Origin: Patiria pectinifera
Taxonomy: Eukaryota; Echinodermata; Asteroidea; Valvatida; Asterinidae
Assembly: GCA_029964075.1 (NCBI GenBank)
Contig: CM057140.1
Span: 5,288,643 to 5,352,642, forward strand
DNA length: 64,000 nt
Reading direction: 5' to 3'
Shown here piece after piece: positions 1-12,487 of the stretch (its first letter is position 1; each line of letters begins with the position of its first letter). The position numbers were made by a program, and so were the translations under genes. The notes beneath the pieces were generated by a model. That model was not told the DNA's origin. It did no database searches and was given only the letters and a program-made list of their open reading frames with translations.

Positions 1-774
1 TGACACATTAATCATGTTATTACAGACGCAGAGCCAATCTGATGGTCTTGTTCACAAATTCCTGACTCTACCATTTTTTTTAGTTGCTTCGTCTGACAAC
101 GAAACAGCTCTTGATTTTGTTAATATTAGTTGAGTTCTTTGTTTTCTCCTTTTCAGAATCCTCTCACTGTGTTTTGTACAGGTTGTTTTGTTCTTCCATC
201 AGTACACTTTGGCACTTTCGTAAATCCGATCAGCTTCAGACTTGGCCCACACGCCTTACTCAGATCACCATTAATGTAATGGTCCTAAAAGATATTCGTC
301 ATCATTACGTCATCAGGTGTCAAGCCAGGTCACGGTAAAAGCATGCATTCTCCCTAGGTTTTGTCCTTTTTGCCTAGCCATACACGTTGGCACTTTCATA
401 TGTCTGAATGACACTTAGACCACAGCCGAAGATGGTCCCCGATGAGTATCGTCACGATGACGTCATCGTGTGGCACGTGTCGTCACATCAATTGTGCATT
501 TTTTGAACCTCTTTAACTTCGGTATTACTAGTACGATTGGCTTCAAGTTTGGTATTCCCAAGACAGGGATGTGGTACAGCTGAAAATTAAAGAGACGTCA
601 GCAGGACCTCATGACATGTCACGTGACGTATTATATGATTGCCATTGAACCAACTCTTACTCTCAATTTAGTCCGAGACAACATTAGCACGCTTTTCACA
701 AAACCAATTTAGTTATCTACCATTCGATTTACAAGGATGGTCATCATCTTTAGTCACCGTGTCGAAACTTTTCG
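1..774. other. Non-coding; diverged CRE-rich repeat relics
   Basis: No gene is supported. About 240-660 holds loose copies of the family rich in GACGTCA and CACGTG that is better preserved at 6.7-8.1, 9.95-10.26, 24.2 and 33.7-35.3 kb. The short ORF near the start has no recognisable domain. Confidence 0.5.
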
Positions 775-970
775 TTATTAAATCTCGATTTCCTTTCCAG
801 ACTACTGTATTAAAAATCGGAATGAAATCAAATCCTGTTTCAATCGTGATCATTCGTTGCAGGCTTGAAGAGCTACGTACGTGATAAATAACTTGCCCAA
901 CGGTCCAGAGGAGATACCTGCGTTATTTCTGATCTTATGGCAACATCGTCACAAGAATGGATCCACTATA
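775..970 (+). repeat. Dispersed repeat A, copy 1
   Basis: Closely resembles 63437-63630 in the same orientation. Shared landmarks are AATCTCGATTT, CCTGTTTCA, GATCATT.GTTGCAGG, AAGAGCT and the distal ACATCGT.ACAA. The other copy lies just upstream of the first exon of the LRR gene, so this could be either a mobile repeat or a relic of a paralogous gene's 5' flank. Confidence 0.6.
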
Positions 971-984
971 AATAAATATGCAAA

Positions 985-1050
985 TGGTTCCCTCCCCCCG
1001 CCCTGCAAACAGGACGCTGGAAAGGGTTGATGAATTCAAGTTTTGATGAT
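985..1050 (-). repeat. Dispersed repeat B, copy 1 (inverted)
   Basis: On the minus strand this carries the signature CCTGTTTGCAGGGCGGGGG. Related copies lie at 1590-1690 (+), 47575-47695 (-) and 48085-48170 (+). Confidence 0.55.
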
Positions 1051-1589
1051 ATATTTGATGTGACCTGTGGCTGTGCCCTGCCAGTCACCACGGCCACGAC
1101 CCTTCAAGGTTTTAAACGGCCGTTAAGATTGAGTCATTGCTCTTTATCCCCATTCGTATTTGCTTTTCGTTGAAAGCATAATAAATGTAGTTCACTGTCA
1201 AACTTATCTGTTTTCATTACTCTTTTAGTGTCATTCGTAAATGTTTATTTATTTATTTATTATTTGTTATTTTTTTTTTGGGGGGTGGGGGTTTGTTGAA
1301 AAACGTAAACATAAAGGACACTGTAAAACATCTTTAAGACATCTGTTTGGTCAATCTTTAATTCCTGTCACTTGCTCAGGCTTTGTGTTGCATTCAGTAA
1401 GAGTCGATTTGCATATTATGCGACGCTCAATTTTGGTCTACAAGGTCTGCAATGAAAAAGAGATCCCATCCGTTATGGAATGTTTGCATTTAAATGAGAA
1501 AGTTTTCGGATAGCATTTGCGCGCATGAGCGATCTGCAGTCTCAAGCAATGGCAGCCAAATGATTTATATATATTTCTCGATAAATTAC

Positions 1590-1690
1590 CCAGAATGCCA
1601 TCCCATCATTTTGCACAAAATTCAGTGGAGCTCATCAGCCCATACCAGCTCCCTGTTTGCAGGGCAGGGGTACACGCGAACTACTACGGT
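1590..1690 (+). repeat. Dispersed repeat B, copy 2
   Basis: Matches 47575-47695 in inverted orientation: ACCCAGAATGCCATCCC, then CCTGTTTGCAGGGCAGGGG. It abuts the point where coding homology of the decayed Gypsy integrase stops, so it probably marks the truncation junction. Confidence 0.6.
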
Positions 1691-1911
1691 CGATATGCAA
1701 ATGAGGCTGGTAGGCTTCCATCCACTTTGTGCAGTAATCGCCTATTACAAAGACCCACTAATTGCCACTGTCGAACTTTGGCAGTGGCCCAATCAAGTCT
1801 ATTGCCACTGTTTCTAATGAAACCCAACCTGATATTGCTGCAAAAGGGGCAACCCCTTTCTTCGCAGGCGACTTACTCCTGGCACAGATGTTACAACACG
1901 GAGGAAGGATC

Positions 1912-2094
1912 TCACGTCAGCGGACATGATCGACCAGGCTGTCCACCATGCAGCTCAGTCAGAATCTCTTTCCTAAACTTCTTTGGAAGTACCAGGAGGC
2001 ACCTGGAGGCACCATCGTCTGACTCCCATCTTTCGTACGGCAGCCCATCACAGACTGCAAATAGATTCCATTTTTCCCAGTATGTCTTGGTCAC
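1912..2094 (-). pseudogene. Gypsy integrase N-terminal fragment
   Basis: Carries a WESDDG region and a KEILTELHGG box typical of the linker and the first His of the integrase HHCC zinc domain. The CNIC half continues in a shifted frame around 1860-1910, and an AIDLIGPLP box (first catalytic Asp of the core) lies near 1780. It is truncated at about 1690 by repeat B. Confidence 0.75.
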
Positions 2095-2321
2095 TTTAGA
2101 GTGGTTTGATAACTCTTTCCACTCTAGTCTTTCTCTATACCCTCTACTTTGGCAAGGAGAATTCGGGCCATATCGTGGTCCGCTATTTAAGCCTTTCTTA
2201 AAATATTTAACGAAAGACCAGGTTTTGTGGATATGCCTCTACACAGCAACTTCTCACTAGGAGCGTGTCTCTCATATTTCTCATCAGAAGCTACAACTTC
2301 GGCTGTTGCCTCCTCTCGGCT

Positions 2322-2872
2322 TCAAGGTTTGTACTGCCTCCGTGACAAGCCGTCGGGTGTCTCTTCCCTGGCCAAAGGTGAATCTCTGCAATGTATTCTA
2401 AAGCGACCTATATCAATTTTTCCAACTCCCTTTTCAGGGTTCTTCAGAGTTGAGTGATTAGTTCTGACTTTTCTGAGATACAAGTATTTCACGGAACTAC
2501 TCTGATACGCAACTACGGCCAGCAATTCACGTCTTGTAACGCAGTAGTTTCTCTCCGGCATACTCAGTTTCCTGCTTGTATGTATGCAAGAACTTTTTTT
2601 ACGTCGTTTTTGATTTGTTACAACACTGCCGAAATGCTTTCACCACAGACATATGTGTCCACTATCAAACCTTCTTGCGGATCTGTATGTGACAACATCA
2701 TGAAAGTCTGGAGCCGCTCTTTGAGCTCTTCAAAAGCACTGTGGCATGATTTACTACAGACAAATTCGCTTGCCTTCTCTGTTAAGGCATACAGTGTGCT
2801 GATAATGTGGGCGAACCCACGAATGATCTTTCGATAGTAGGATGTAGACCCTAGGAAGCTTCGTACATGCAT
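2322..2872 (-). pseudogene. Gypsy RNase H region, broken
   Basis: Two minus-strand segments show the RT-connection/RNase H hallmarks. The first has SYYRKIIRGFA followed by the LSHTDP-type start of RNase H; the second has NYCVTRRELLAV and ends with a DGLSRR-type tail. The frame changes between them. No host function is expected. Confidence 0.75.
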
Positions 2873-3029
2873 CCCCTTAACACTTCGGAGTCAGCCAATC
2901 GGCTACAGCTTGTACTGTTTGCAGATCTGTGTCCACTCCTCCGAGAACGCTATGTACCTTAAGGTGGTCACGCACGTCTGACACAAGTGTAATTTGCCCC
3001 GTTTCAATTTCAGGCCTGCCTGTCTCAAC

Positions 3030-3227
3030 CTAGTCAACATGCCCTCGAGACGCTTTACCGCCTTGGTCACTGTTTTGCCAAAAACAATCATCTAGGAAGA
3101 TCAACAAGATCTCCGACTGCAACCCGGTCGTAACCCTGTCCATCATCATCACAAAGGTTCCCGGGGCAATGGATAAACCGAATGGTATGCATTTACATCT
3201 GCACAACCCATTACGGATGACGAGCAC
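3030..3227 (-). pseudogene. Gypsy reverse transcriptase fragment
   Basis: The conceptual translation carries the RT palm motif FLDD and, upstream of it, a PFGLSIAPGTF box. These are the hallmark Gypsy RT motifs around catalytic site C. The reading frame breaks on both sides and the flanking palm and fingers segments are in other frames. It is one fragment of the decayed element 1690-4919. Confidence 0.8.
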
Positions 3228-4901
3228 TGATATCTGACTAGCATCTTCATCTTACATGATATTTCTCTATCAGCAGCCTTACGCTAGATCTACCGTCGTA
3301 AGCAATTTTGTCCCTCCCTACGCCTCAAGTTTTTCGTCGATGCGGGACACTGGGTATGCATCTTTAAGGGTCATCTTTAATGGTCTTCCGTAGTCGGTAC
3401 AGAGACGCTTGGTGCCATCCTTTTTATCTATCAGAACAACATTGGCAGCCCATGAGCTGTCTGAGGATTCTATGACTCCTCTCGCTTTCAGGTCCTCAAC
3501 CTGCAGCTGTATTTCCTGTTGGTTGTCGTAAGGATGGCGTGTTCGCCTCGCTTTAATTGTTCAAGCATCTCCTGTCTGTATACGATGCTTTATTACCTTT
3601 GTACGGCACATATTATTGTCACCTCCTGAGAAGACATCTTGAAACTTCCCAAGGAATCTCTTCACATCAATGTGGTAGTTGGGATCTTGATTAACCCTAC
3701 CCCTTTCATAAACATCTCGTACGTGCACTGGCAAATCCGTCACTGTCTCTTCAGTCGATCACTTTGTCATGAACAGTTGAAGCTTGCACTATAACACCTA
3801 CAACAGTCCCCTTCCGAGCCTCTCTCTTTTCTTTACCTGTATTTAAAACACGTAGATGAATGACCTGGTTTCCTGTGACCTGGCGAATAGTAAACCTGTA
3901 TGTACCAAATCGCCACCACCTTCGACCGGCTCAAGAATTGCAGGGCCTTTCAACTCTTGTTCAGTCCGTCCTATAGCACCTAGAGCTATTGCCTCTTGTC
4001 CTGGGGAATCTCTGTGGTTTCGGCAACAACTACTCGTCCAACAAATGGCTCACCGGAACTACTAAATGGCGCACTGGATTCCCTCAACCTTCAACTTCCA
4101 CAGTTTTGTCTGCAAATCCAGATTACCCCCGATGGTAAAAGGAAATCCATCCCTAAGATCCCGGGGCACTTCATCTCGCCTTTATATTTTTCTGACCGAG
4201 CCACTGCTGGGGGGGGGGGAACTTTACGCACATTTTGCTCTTTCCCAAGCTCTGGGAAGTAATTCGGCGACACTCCGGCCGCTGCTAGACTATTTGTCCC
4301 AAACTTGGAGAAATGTCCAGAACTCTACTTTGGTAGCCTGAATTCAATCTCTGAATCCACTTGACGACTTACACAAACACCTTTTCCGGTGAGTCTCGAC
4401 TTCCTTCTATGGAAATGTTCTGACCTTTCATGGCAGCTGCTAGCTTTCTCGCCATCAGATCTCTTTTCCACTGCAGGAGCTGGGCTTGCAATTTAAGCCT
4501 CTAGATCTGCAGCTTTACCTCCACACTCGCAGGAATGTGTGCACTCGTGTTGTTGCACTCCTGTAAACAACGGACACTCACCCTATACCCACAGGGTCTT
4601 CACACTCGGCCACTGTCCTGTGGGTGGCTCTGGTACCTCTGACTCATATGGCACTAAGGGAAATCTCTCCCCTAAACTCCACAGGGAGGTTCTATCTGTT
4701 TTCCTACTGACCACACTGTTATTTTTTAACAGTATCCTCGTTTGTTCCCTTGCGGATCTGCGCAAGCTTCTCACTTCAACTCTGATTACACACGATAAAA
4801 CACTTATACAACTTACAGTCAGACTGACGACCTTTAATACAGAAATTATCCAAACCAGCACTAAATTTACTTACGAGATATCAACCCAATCAACCCAAAT
4901 C

Positions 4902-4919
4902 ATCCCACTTCTAACACCA
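4902..4919 (-). other. Primer-binding site, tRNA-Leu type
   Basis: On the minus strand this reads TGGTGTTAGAAGTGGGAT. It differs at one base from the PBS of the young element at 56412-56429 and is complementary to the 3' end of a tRNA-Leu. It locates the 5' LTR/internal boundary of the decayed element. Confidence 0.65.
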
Positions 4920-5215
4920 TTTTGGCGGATCTTGTTATACCTGTCGGAACTGCGGAGATCGTCAGGGCCCGAGAAACAGGGACTCAATTTGAGAGCAATA
5001 TGCCACCGATTTTTAATTGATTGCTTATCGCTTGAGTTCATACAATAGTTAGGACACAATAATGGACAAAGGACAATTCATTTTTGTGCTAGAACAATTA
5101 ATAGATTAATTGTTTTATTCGCTGTGCAATCACCTCTACAATTTTCAAGACTTACATGGGCTCTTAGTAAATATGTAATCAGACTAGAAAATTGGTTTAA
5201 TTGGTCACCTGCAAT

Positions 5216-5296
5216 TGAACCCGCAATGTAACCCACAGATGTAACCCGCAAATGTTACCCGCAAAATGTCACCCACAAATTTTAACCCGTAAATGA
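5216..5296 (+). repeat. Short tandem repeat, about 13-bp unit
   Basis: Six or so imperfect units of the type GTAACCCGCAAAT follow one another. They lie just upstream (on the minus strand) of the decayed Gypsy and might belong to its 5' LTR. Confidence 0.6.
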
Positions 5297-5759
5297 CTAA
5301 TTGAAATAAACCTCCTCGAAATCGGACTGAAATGAGTCAGAGCTCTATATGCACTGTCTGTCTGAAACCCGTTCTGGGGGTGCCTTTTGTACAGACACGA
5401 ACGATTAACCTGTATCTCTTTCTCAGCCCCTGATTTGTGTGACCTATCAACACTAAATAAACAACAAATGCAGTTGCTCACAAGTTTGGCACTGTCTCTG
5501 CTCGCACACAACAAGCCGAGAAAAATAACCCACCGAAGCACCCAGCAACGTGAGTTAACCCACAGTTACACACTATAAAAAATACAAACTGTTCTTCATT
5601 GGTAGTTAACAAAACAATAAGAAGCTCTACCAGTAACGGTACCTCTGTCTCTCAATCAGCAGGCCTCCCGTTCTTCCTGGAAAACGAAACTTCTTCGGCG
5701 ACCACGAACTCTCTTACACAGACTGAATGAACGTAGACACGAAATTTGCCCACACCAGG

Positions 5760-5928
5760 CAGTGGCGTAGCCAAGGGGGGGGGGGGTGACACCCCCAGTC
5801 GCCCCCCCCCCCACTGAGATTTTGAGTTTCAAAAAAAAATATCATTGATCTACATGCCCCCCCCCCATGAAATGTTCCAGCCCCCCCCCCTTCCCCCCAC
5901 TGACAAAAAATTCCTGGCTACGCCACTG
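5760..5928. mobile_element. hAT-type MITE with intact 8-bp TSD
   Basis: The 169-bp element begins CAGTGGCGTAGCCA and ends TGGCTACGCCACTG, a near-perfect terminal inverted repeat. It is flanked by a perfect 8-bp duplication ACACCAGG (5752-5759 and 5929-5936), as expected for hAT transposition. The interior is low-complexity C/G runs with no ORF, so it is non-autonomous and relies on a hAT transposase elsewhere. Confidence 0.9.
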
Positions 5929-5936
5929 ACACCAGG

Positions 5937-6240
5937 CTATAGCGTCCAGAGAACGACTTACGTTGTTACCCTGTTCGCCAACATTAGTATGACGTAACCA
6001 AGTGGGTCACGTACGTTCACGCTATACCAGGCCTAACCCAACAGGCACAGCAGGCACTGTACCTAGGGCCTTCAAATTTGTGCACGATCGCCAACTTGGG
6101 AACGATATTATACTCTATTGTTTAGCGTACGATATTGAGTGCAGAAACAAACTCAAACATATTGTTTATGGTGTAAAGATGAGGATTTTCTATTGTTCCT
6201 CTTCCCTTTTCTTGTGTTTGAACACTTACACTTTTACTGC
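5937..6240. other. No feature recognised
   Basis: Unique-looking sequence between the hAT MITE and the start of the 1.1-kb tandem duplication. No coding homology is seen. Confidence 0.4.
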
Positions 6241-7402
6241 AACAGTTTTACAACCGAGGAGTCCTCGATTTGGCTCCTGTCCTCAATTCATCGATAAAAT
6301 TACACGTGTGTGTCCTCGATTTACAACATTATCATTCACACCAAACCACGTGCCTTCTAGGCTTCGCACTCTCGTTAACTCTGATAAAATAAACATGACT
6401 GTATGTACCATTCCCACTTTTGAGATGCGATTGACTCCCTTGGCGCCAGCAGGCTTTTAGGGTTAGGACGTATACCAGTTTTCCCTGGCTTGATTACAGT
6501 GCTTTCTACATTTAACACGGATTTTGTGTCGATGCCTAGGGCGAAGTAGGGCCTTCGGAACGGTGCCTACGGTCTACGAAACTCTTATTCCTGGCCTGAT
6601 TGTGACATTTGTACTCAGATGTACTCCAACTTAGCGAAGGCACCTAAGGTCTACAAAACCCTTAATCCGGGCCTAATTGTGACATATCCTCAGATGTACT
6701 TCAACTCAGCTCAGACAAAGACAACGTGTGCATAGCCAAGTGACGTCACGCTAACATGATCAGAGTCAGTGACGTCATCTTTAATATGCATAATATTAAA
6801 GTCCTATATCTAAGAACTATCCGTCAGATTCATTTGACAATTGGCCTGCACTTTGACAGGGTTGTGTTATAGGTAAAACTTGGAGTCACGTCATGATGAC
6901 GCCATCTTGGGTCGTTTGACGTTACCTTAAGTTTTTTTTTTATAATGTCCTATATCTAGAGAAGTAAATATCCGATTTGATTGAAGCTTGATACGTATTT
7001 TGACAGGGTTGTGGTTTAGATACAAATGGGGGCGAATCTAAGAAATACTCCCAAATGTTCATTTGTTTAATGCAGTCCGCGGAAAAGTACCTATTCTCCG
7101 GGAAAGTAATTCTTGCAATTTCCACTGCCGTAGTCGGACAAGTGACACAATTTGAAGGCGTTTGGTATTGCCGAGCCGTCACGTCATGACACACTACTCA
7201 ATGGTCTAAGAGTTTTCACTCCACAAACAGCGGACACGGAATAATTGGCATATTTTATGTCTTTAGACACGCTATTCAAAATCGTAATTGCTCACATCAC
7301 ATGTCATCGTACGTGCCTACAATCATTTGTTCAATATCAACTTCATACCAGATATATCAACCTGGGTACGAGGTCGAGCTGCCCATGAACATTTCAGGCG
7401 CG
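6241..7402 (+). repeat. 1.1-kb tandem duplication, unit 1
   Basis: Begins with AACAGTTTTACAACCGAGGAG and is matched along its length by 7403-8500; for example CCAAACCACGTGCCTTCTAG starts at 6341 and again at 7472. The unit contains CRE-rich modules of the type seen at 33.7-35.3 kb. No gene is recognisable. Confidence 0.8.
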
Positions 7403-8500
7403 GCAACAGTTTTCAAATCGAGGAGTCTTTGATTTGGCTCCTGTCCTCAATTCACACCATAATCATGTACACCAAACCACGTGCCTTCTAGGCTTCGCAC
7501 TCTCGTTAACTCTGATCAAATACACATGACTGTATGTACCATTCCCACTTTTGAGATGCGATTGACTCACTTGGCGCCAGCAGGCTTTTAGGGTTAGGAC
7601 GTATACCAGTTTTCCCTGGCTTGATTACAGTGCTTTCTACATTGAACACCGATTTGGTGCCGGTGCCTAGGGCGAAGTAGGGCCTTCGAAACACTGGTGC
7701 CTACGGTCTACAAAAACCCTTAATCCTGGCCTGATTGTGACATACTCAGATGTACTCCAACTTAGCGCAGACACCTAGGGTCTACATGAACCTCAATCCG
7801 GGCCTGATTGTAACATATCCTCAGATGTACTTCAACTCAGCTCAGACAAAGACAACGTGTGCATAGCCAAGTGACGTCACGATAACGTAATCGGGGTCAG
7901 TGACGTCATATTCAATGGGCATAATATTAAAGTCCCATATCTGGGGAACTATCCGTCAGATTCGGTTGACATTTGGCCTGTACTTTGACAGGTTTGTGTC
8001 ATGGGTAAAATTTGGGGTCACGTCATGATGACGCCATTTTGAGTCACATGACGTTACCTGTATTTTTTTTTTTATTATTTCCTTTATCTAGAGAAGAACA
8101 TGTCCGACTTGATTGAAGCTTGGTACTTATTTTGACAGGGTGAGGTAAAGATTCAAATAGGGGTGAAGCTAAGAAATACCGAAAAAAAATCGTTCTTTTT
8201 TAAGGCAGCCCACGGAAAACTACGTATTTTAGGGGAAAGTAATAATTGCAATAATTCCACTGCCATAATCGGACAAGCGTCACATGACACAATACCGATC
8301 GGTATAAGAGTTTTCACTAGAACTACAGACACGGAATAATTGGCATATTTTATGTGTTTAGACACACTTTTCAAAATAACAATTGCTCACATCACATGTC
8401 ATCGTGCCTACAATCATTCCTTCAATATCAACCTTATACCGGATCTATCACCCTGAGTGCAAGGTCGAGCTGCATGCCCACGAACATTTCAGGAGGTGCA
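7403..8500 (+). repeat. 1.1-kb tandem duplication, unit 2
   Basis: Second copy of the preceding unit, diverged by scattered substitutions and small indels. It continues into 8500-8960, a segment present again at about 24720-25100. Confidence 0.8.
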
Positions 8501-8960
8501 GCAATAGAGGGCGCTGCTGTACCGCAGGAGATTTGGAGTAAACAAAAACAATTGACGCACATGACCAAAATCGACGCGCGCGCTGACCAGAGACCGACTA
8601 TTTTTGGGCTAACGGTGGGCAACAAAGGATGGAACCTCATCAAAACAGATTTTGTCAATGCCACCTTGGTAACTGTTATGAACTAGCTGCCAGCTGCCTT
8701 GGAAATACAGGCATATTTTTAGCTTTAGTTTATTGGACTTTAATGAAAACAGCAATTCTAGACGCACGGTATATATCTTAATATCATAACCGCCAAGCCC
8801 GTATCGATTGATAAGGCATGGCGATGGAAGTCGCTTCGTCCGCAAAAAAAAATGCGTGCCTGCTTTCTTTCAATGATCACAATAAAGTCAATTTGAAAAA
8901 ATCCAGATGCATACAAATGAACCCGATTGTCAAGACCTGAAAAAAGAAGCAGGTGTGTTA
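8501..8960 (+). repeat. Extension of duplication shared with 24.7-25.1 kb
   Basis: Landmarks GAGGGCGCTGCTGTA, ACAATTGACGCACATGA, CGGTGGGCA, TTTTTAGCTT.AGTTTATTG and the AAGTCGCTTCGTC-like end recur at 24725-25070. No intact ORF is shared. Confidence 0.7.
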
Positions 8961-8971
8961 TCAAAAATACA

Positions 8972-9130
8972 CAAGGCCGGATCCAGAACACATGTTTGTG
9001 AGGGGGGCATTTTTTAAAATTTTTTTTGTGGGTCCAACAATGTTCCCCCCTAAATTTAACATAGAAATCAAGGGCGGGGGATATATTGCTTTTTTTGGCT
9101 TTTTTTTTGCGATGTCACATTAAAAAAGGC
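8972..9130 (+). repeat. Fragment of the 32.2-kb hAT MITE family
   Basis: Starts with CAAGGCCGGATCCAGAACAC, matching the start of the MITE at 32235, and later shares the GCGATGTCACAT block. The 3' terminus and target duplication are not seen. Confidence 0.55.
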
Positions 9131-9950
9131 ACAGTTTTCTACAGGCATAGACACCGAAGAGAGACTTGAAAATCACGGGAAGGCCAGTAAAACATTTCCT
9201 AAGGAAATCGCGAGTAGCAAACTGAGCATCTTACGTTGAATCATGTAGTGAAGAGAAACTTACACGAGCAATGACTGATCTCATAAAAAGAAATGTAATT
9301 TCTGTTGAAGGAGATCAGACATAGATGCCAATGGGCCTTATTCACGAGTTGACCATTTTTGTCGAGTTCCCTGAACGTATTTCAAGTGTTAACTGTTATT
9401 CAATGGGATGGCGCCAGACTGTTTATGCAGGCACCATGCTGCCTTATTTTACTGTATTTTTTTTTATCTGGTTTTAAACATTAAGGGATTTGTAATTACA
9501 AATTTAAAATTACTCATTAAAACAGACTGGGATTAATTAGGAATTAACTTGCTTTCATTTCACTTCGCAAGTTCCAAACATTAATATTTTACATCACTTT
9601 CAAATCAATGTGGCCGACTGGACATGGCCCATTGTTGAGCAATGTAATTTACCCTAATTTGAAGACAACAGCTACGAATACCAATAGGCCTACTGACTGC
9701 TTCTTCAGACTCGTTTCCTATTCTTTCCCCGACGAAAATGCTTGCAAATATATCACAAGTATTTCCCAATAACAATTGGGTTTATTTCTTTTACCACGAA
9801 ATGCAAACGAGCTGTATATCGCACAAGTCTTGCCAATTCAAGTGCACTTTGATACCAAACTCTGACTAGTCTAGTCCATTTGAGTTGATCCATTGGTATC
9901 CTGGAATGGCAAAATTGGGCTACAAAACGCCATCATAATTATTACAGAGC
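9131..9950. other. No feature recognised
   Basis: AT-rich sequence without coding homology, RNA gene or clear repeat structure. Confidence 0.4.
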
Positions 9951-10280
9951 CATTTTTTGTCGAATGACTATATCTTAAGAACTATATAGGTCCGATTAGG
10001 TTGTGACGTGATATGATCCTTGGCAGGGATTAGGTTGTATCTTGATAGGCACCTAGAAAGGGATGTGTTATAGAAGCAGATTCAAGAAACATCATGATGT
10101 CATCACATGCCATGCGATGTCACATTAATAAAATGGCATTTTCTAAGGCCTATAGCTATAGAACTACAGGACCGATTTGGATGTAACTTGGTATGCACAT
10201 AAACTGTGATGTTTTGTAGATGAAATTTGAAGTGACGCCATGATGATGTCATTGCGTATCACAAAGTCATTTCAAACAGC
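9951..10280 (+). repeat. CRE-rich repeat module
   Basis: About two units of the dispersed module: TATATCTTAAGAACTATA, GTCCGAT, TTGACAGGGAT or AAACTGTGATG, then GATGATGTCATTGCGT. The same module occurs at 6.8-7.0, 7.9-8.1 and 24.2 kb, and inverted in tandem at 33.7-35.3 kb. Confidence 0.65.
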
Positions 10281-11659
10281 CAATTCAGCTGTGTTTGTCA
10301 ACGTGACAAAGGCAATTATAAAGAATTTGTTAACTTTTTTTTTTTGGGGGGGAGGCTTTTTAACTAATTATTCTACTGAACTAAAATCCGTCACATGATG
10401 TTCTTTTCGTTTTGTTTCTTGAATGCCTTTTTTGAGGATTTCGAAAATTGAACCCATCCTTTTTAAACAAAAGCCAAGGAATGTAGATATCAAAGCCTGT
10501 AAAGATTGGTGTAAAACAAATTCATTGTTTTAACAAATATTGGCGATTTCTGTGGCATACAGGCAATAAGAAGTCATGACACGACCAGGCCGGCTTATAC
10601 GCCAATATGGAGGTCAACTGTATGGCACTCCGCTAATAAATACACAGTTCACTGTTTTATACTTTAGTGTATATCCACGATTATTTGTTGGTCAAAATAG
10701 TCATCTTGGCGCCTGATTGATTGAGTGATTCATTCACTGACTGTCACTTGTGAATTACACTTGCATAAGCACCTTTGCCCAAAAGTAATGCAACTTCAAC
10801 CAGTGCTATGACGTCACACCACTGTTAAAAAGAGTGGATTCCTTTCCACGAATCTGTTTGCAAAAATAATTGGAATTTTGTACTACCGATCTACACTTTG
10901 CAAAACACTATCAACTACATCGTTTAACACAGAAATATTATGATCATGGGTCAACATGCTAATATTGACATCATTCTTTCAGACATTTTCCAGTATGAAG
11001 TTTTCCTTTTTGGCTTTTTTTTTCTTGCTTGACGTGACATTTAGCTATTTACTGGAATACTGAAAATGAAAAACCTTGAGTTCAGTAATGACAAAGGTGA
11101 TATTATACCTTTTTGTGCGTTCCATGTCACATCAGATTCCGGTGGCCGGTATTCCAAATCCCAGTGTTGCATTTTGTGCTGGTTGACGGGATGATATCAA
11201 TCCACATCCGAATTTTTAGAGACTTGTATACTCTGTATAAGGAGCTCAGTTAAAAAGGTCTACAGATAGAGATTTAATCGGAGCATTAACTATGACGGTT
11301 TTGCTATCATATTCTTCCAATAAAAACTCGTCATGTACTTTTAATCATTTCTCTGGTTCACAACAGCTCATCGTTTCACCAATCCACGTTTCATGTCAAC
11401 AGTTTGTGATATACGAAACCGATATGACTCGCAGAAAAGCACCGGAATGCAAATTCCCTTTTTCAAGAGCCAATAAAACAATTCCCATTTTTTTAACTTG
11501 GCAAAACCCACGGTTTTTTTATTTCGTCAGTATTATACTTCGTAGCACGATTGCGTTAGATCCCCAAGTATACGTCTCTTTCAAATCAACAATCATGCTA
11601 CGAGGAATGCATGCATTTTCATCTCGACTCAATGCAATGGTGGTTTAAGTCGGAGCAGA
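10281..11659. other. No gene supported
   Basis: The longest plus-strand ORF here (11292-11648, 118 codons) has no recognisable domain, signal peptide or conserved motif and is most likely chance. Confidence 0.45.
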
Positions 11660-11689
11660 AAGGAAGGGGCTGATTGAAAGGAAGGCAAT

Positions 11690-11790
11690 GTATCTTGGGT
11701 TTATTTCTGTGAAGCGCCTTGAGCGTCAATTTTGACGGATTTGGCGCTATACAAGAATTTGATATTATTATTATTATTATTATTATTTGT
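11690..11790 (+). mobile_element. LINE 3' end with (ATT)n tail
   Basis: GTGAAGCGCCTTGAGCG, then TTTGGCGCTATACAAG and an (ATT)n run, is the typical 3'-UTR ending of CR1/L2-like LINEs in invertebrates. Upstream coding sequence is not recognisable, so the copy is severely 5'-truncated. Confidence 0.7.
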
Positions 11791-12487
11791 TGACCATTTT
11801 CGAGATCGAACGTTTAACATCTACAAATGTTTTATTTAAATCGACATGCTAACATGGTGTCAATCGGGCCGCACCATGTTAGAATTAAAAGTAAGTAAAC
11901 GGGTCGTATAAGGGAACAAAGACAACAATGACAGGCTGAACAGATTCTGCAAGATAACTGAAAGGAAGCAAATAAAGGCTAACTCAATGATCTAAATAAA
12001 AATCCAAATCAAAACACGAATAATACATGAACTCATTAGAAAACACTTAATGTATGCTGCTGAACCACTCAATGTTTTGACATGCAATTACTACATCAGG
12101 CCGAATAAAAACAAAACATGTTTCTCTTCCGGGTTTTTGAAGAAAAAGAAAGGAGGAAGAGGGTTTTTTTTAATTGTATATTTTTTAGGTTTTTTTTCAA
12201 GATGGTCGCCATTTGAAAATTTCCTGTAACCGTTGGTGTTTCCACTGTTTAAAGACACATTGAAAATGAAACACAAGCTTGACAAGAAAACTTAACATAT
12301 TTACAGCGTCATTCAAAGTTGTATTGGTCACATTTGTTCGCCGGTATTTATTTTCCGATGAATTTGTGGACTTTTTCGGGGTATTGTTTTTGTTTAACTG
12401 CATTTTTTCAAAAATAAAAAAATAATAAAAAGAAAGTGCGCGGGGACGAGAAACGTGTTCATTTGTTTTTTACTTAACCTTATACTT

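Larger units (their letters stand above)
1690..4919 (-). mobile_element. Decayed Gypsy (Metaviridae) LTR retrotransposon
   Basis: Read on the minus strand, pieces of one Gypsy element appear in the expected order. They are a tRNA-Leu-type primer site (4902-4919), a small membrane-segment ORF (about 4583-4861), a coiled-coil segment (about 4380-4540), the protease C-terminus with GILGMDF (about 4100-4200), RT with FLDD (about 3090-3550), RNase H (about 2320-2870) and the integrase HHCC region plus the start of its core (about 1690-2094). Frameshifts and stops are spread throughout and no long ORF survives, so it is an old dead copy. The motifs match the better-preserved element at 51.2-55.7 kb. 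LTR borders could not be fixed. Confidence 0.8.

Noticed and set aside
5700-5936. C/G homopolymer runs as a regulatory G-quadruplex locus
   Set aside because: Explained by the interior of a hAT MITE with exact target duplication.
11292-11648. 118-codon plus-strand ORF
   Set aside because: No domain, signal peptide, repeat or homology that I recognise; composition like the surrounding non-coding DNA.
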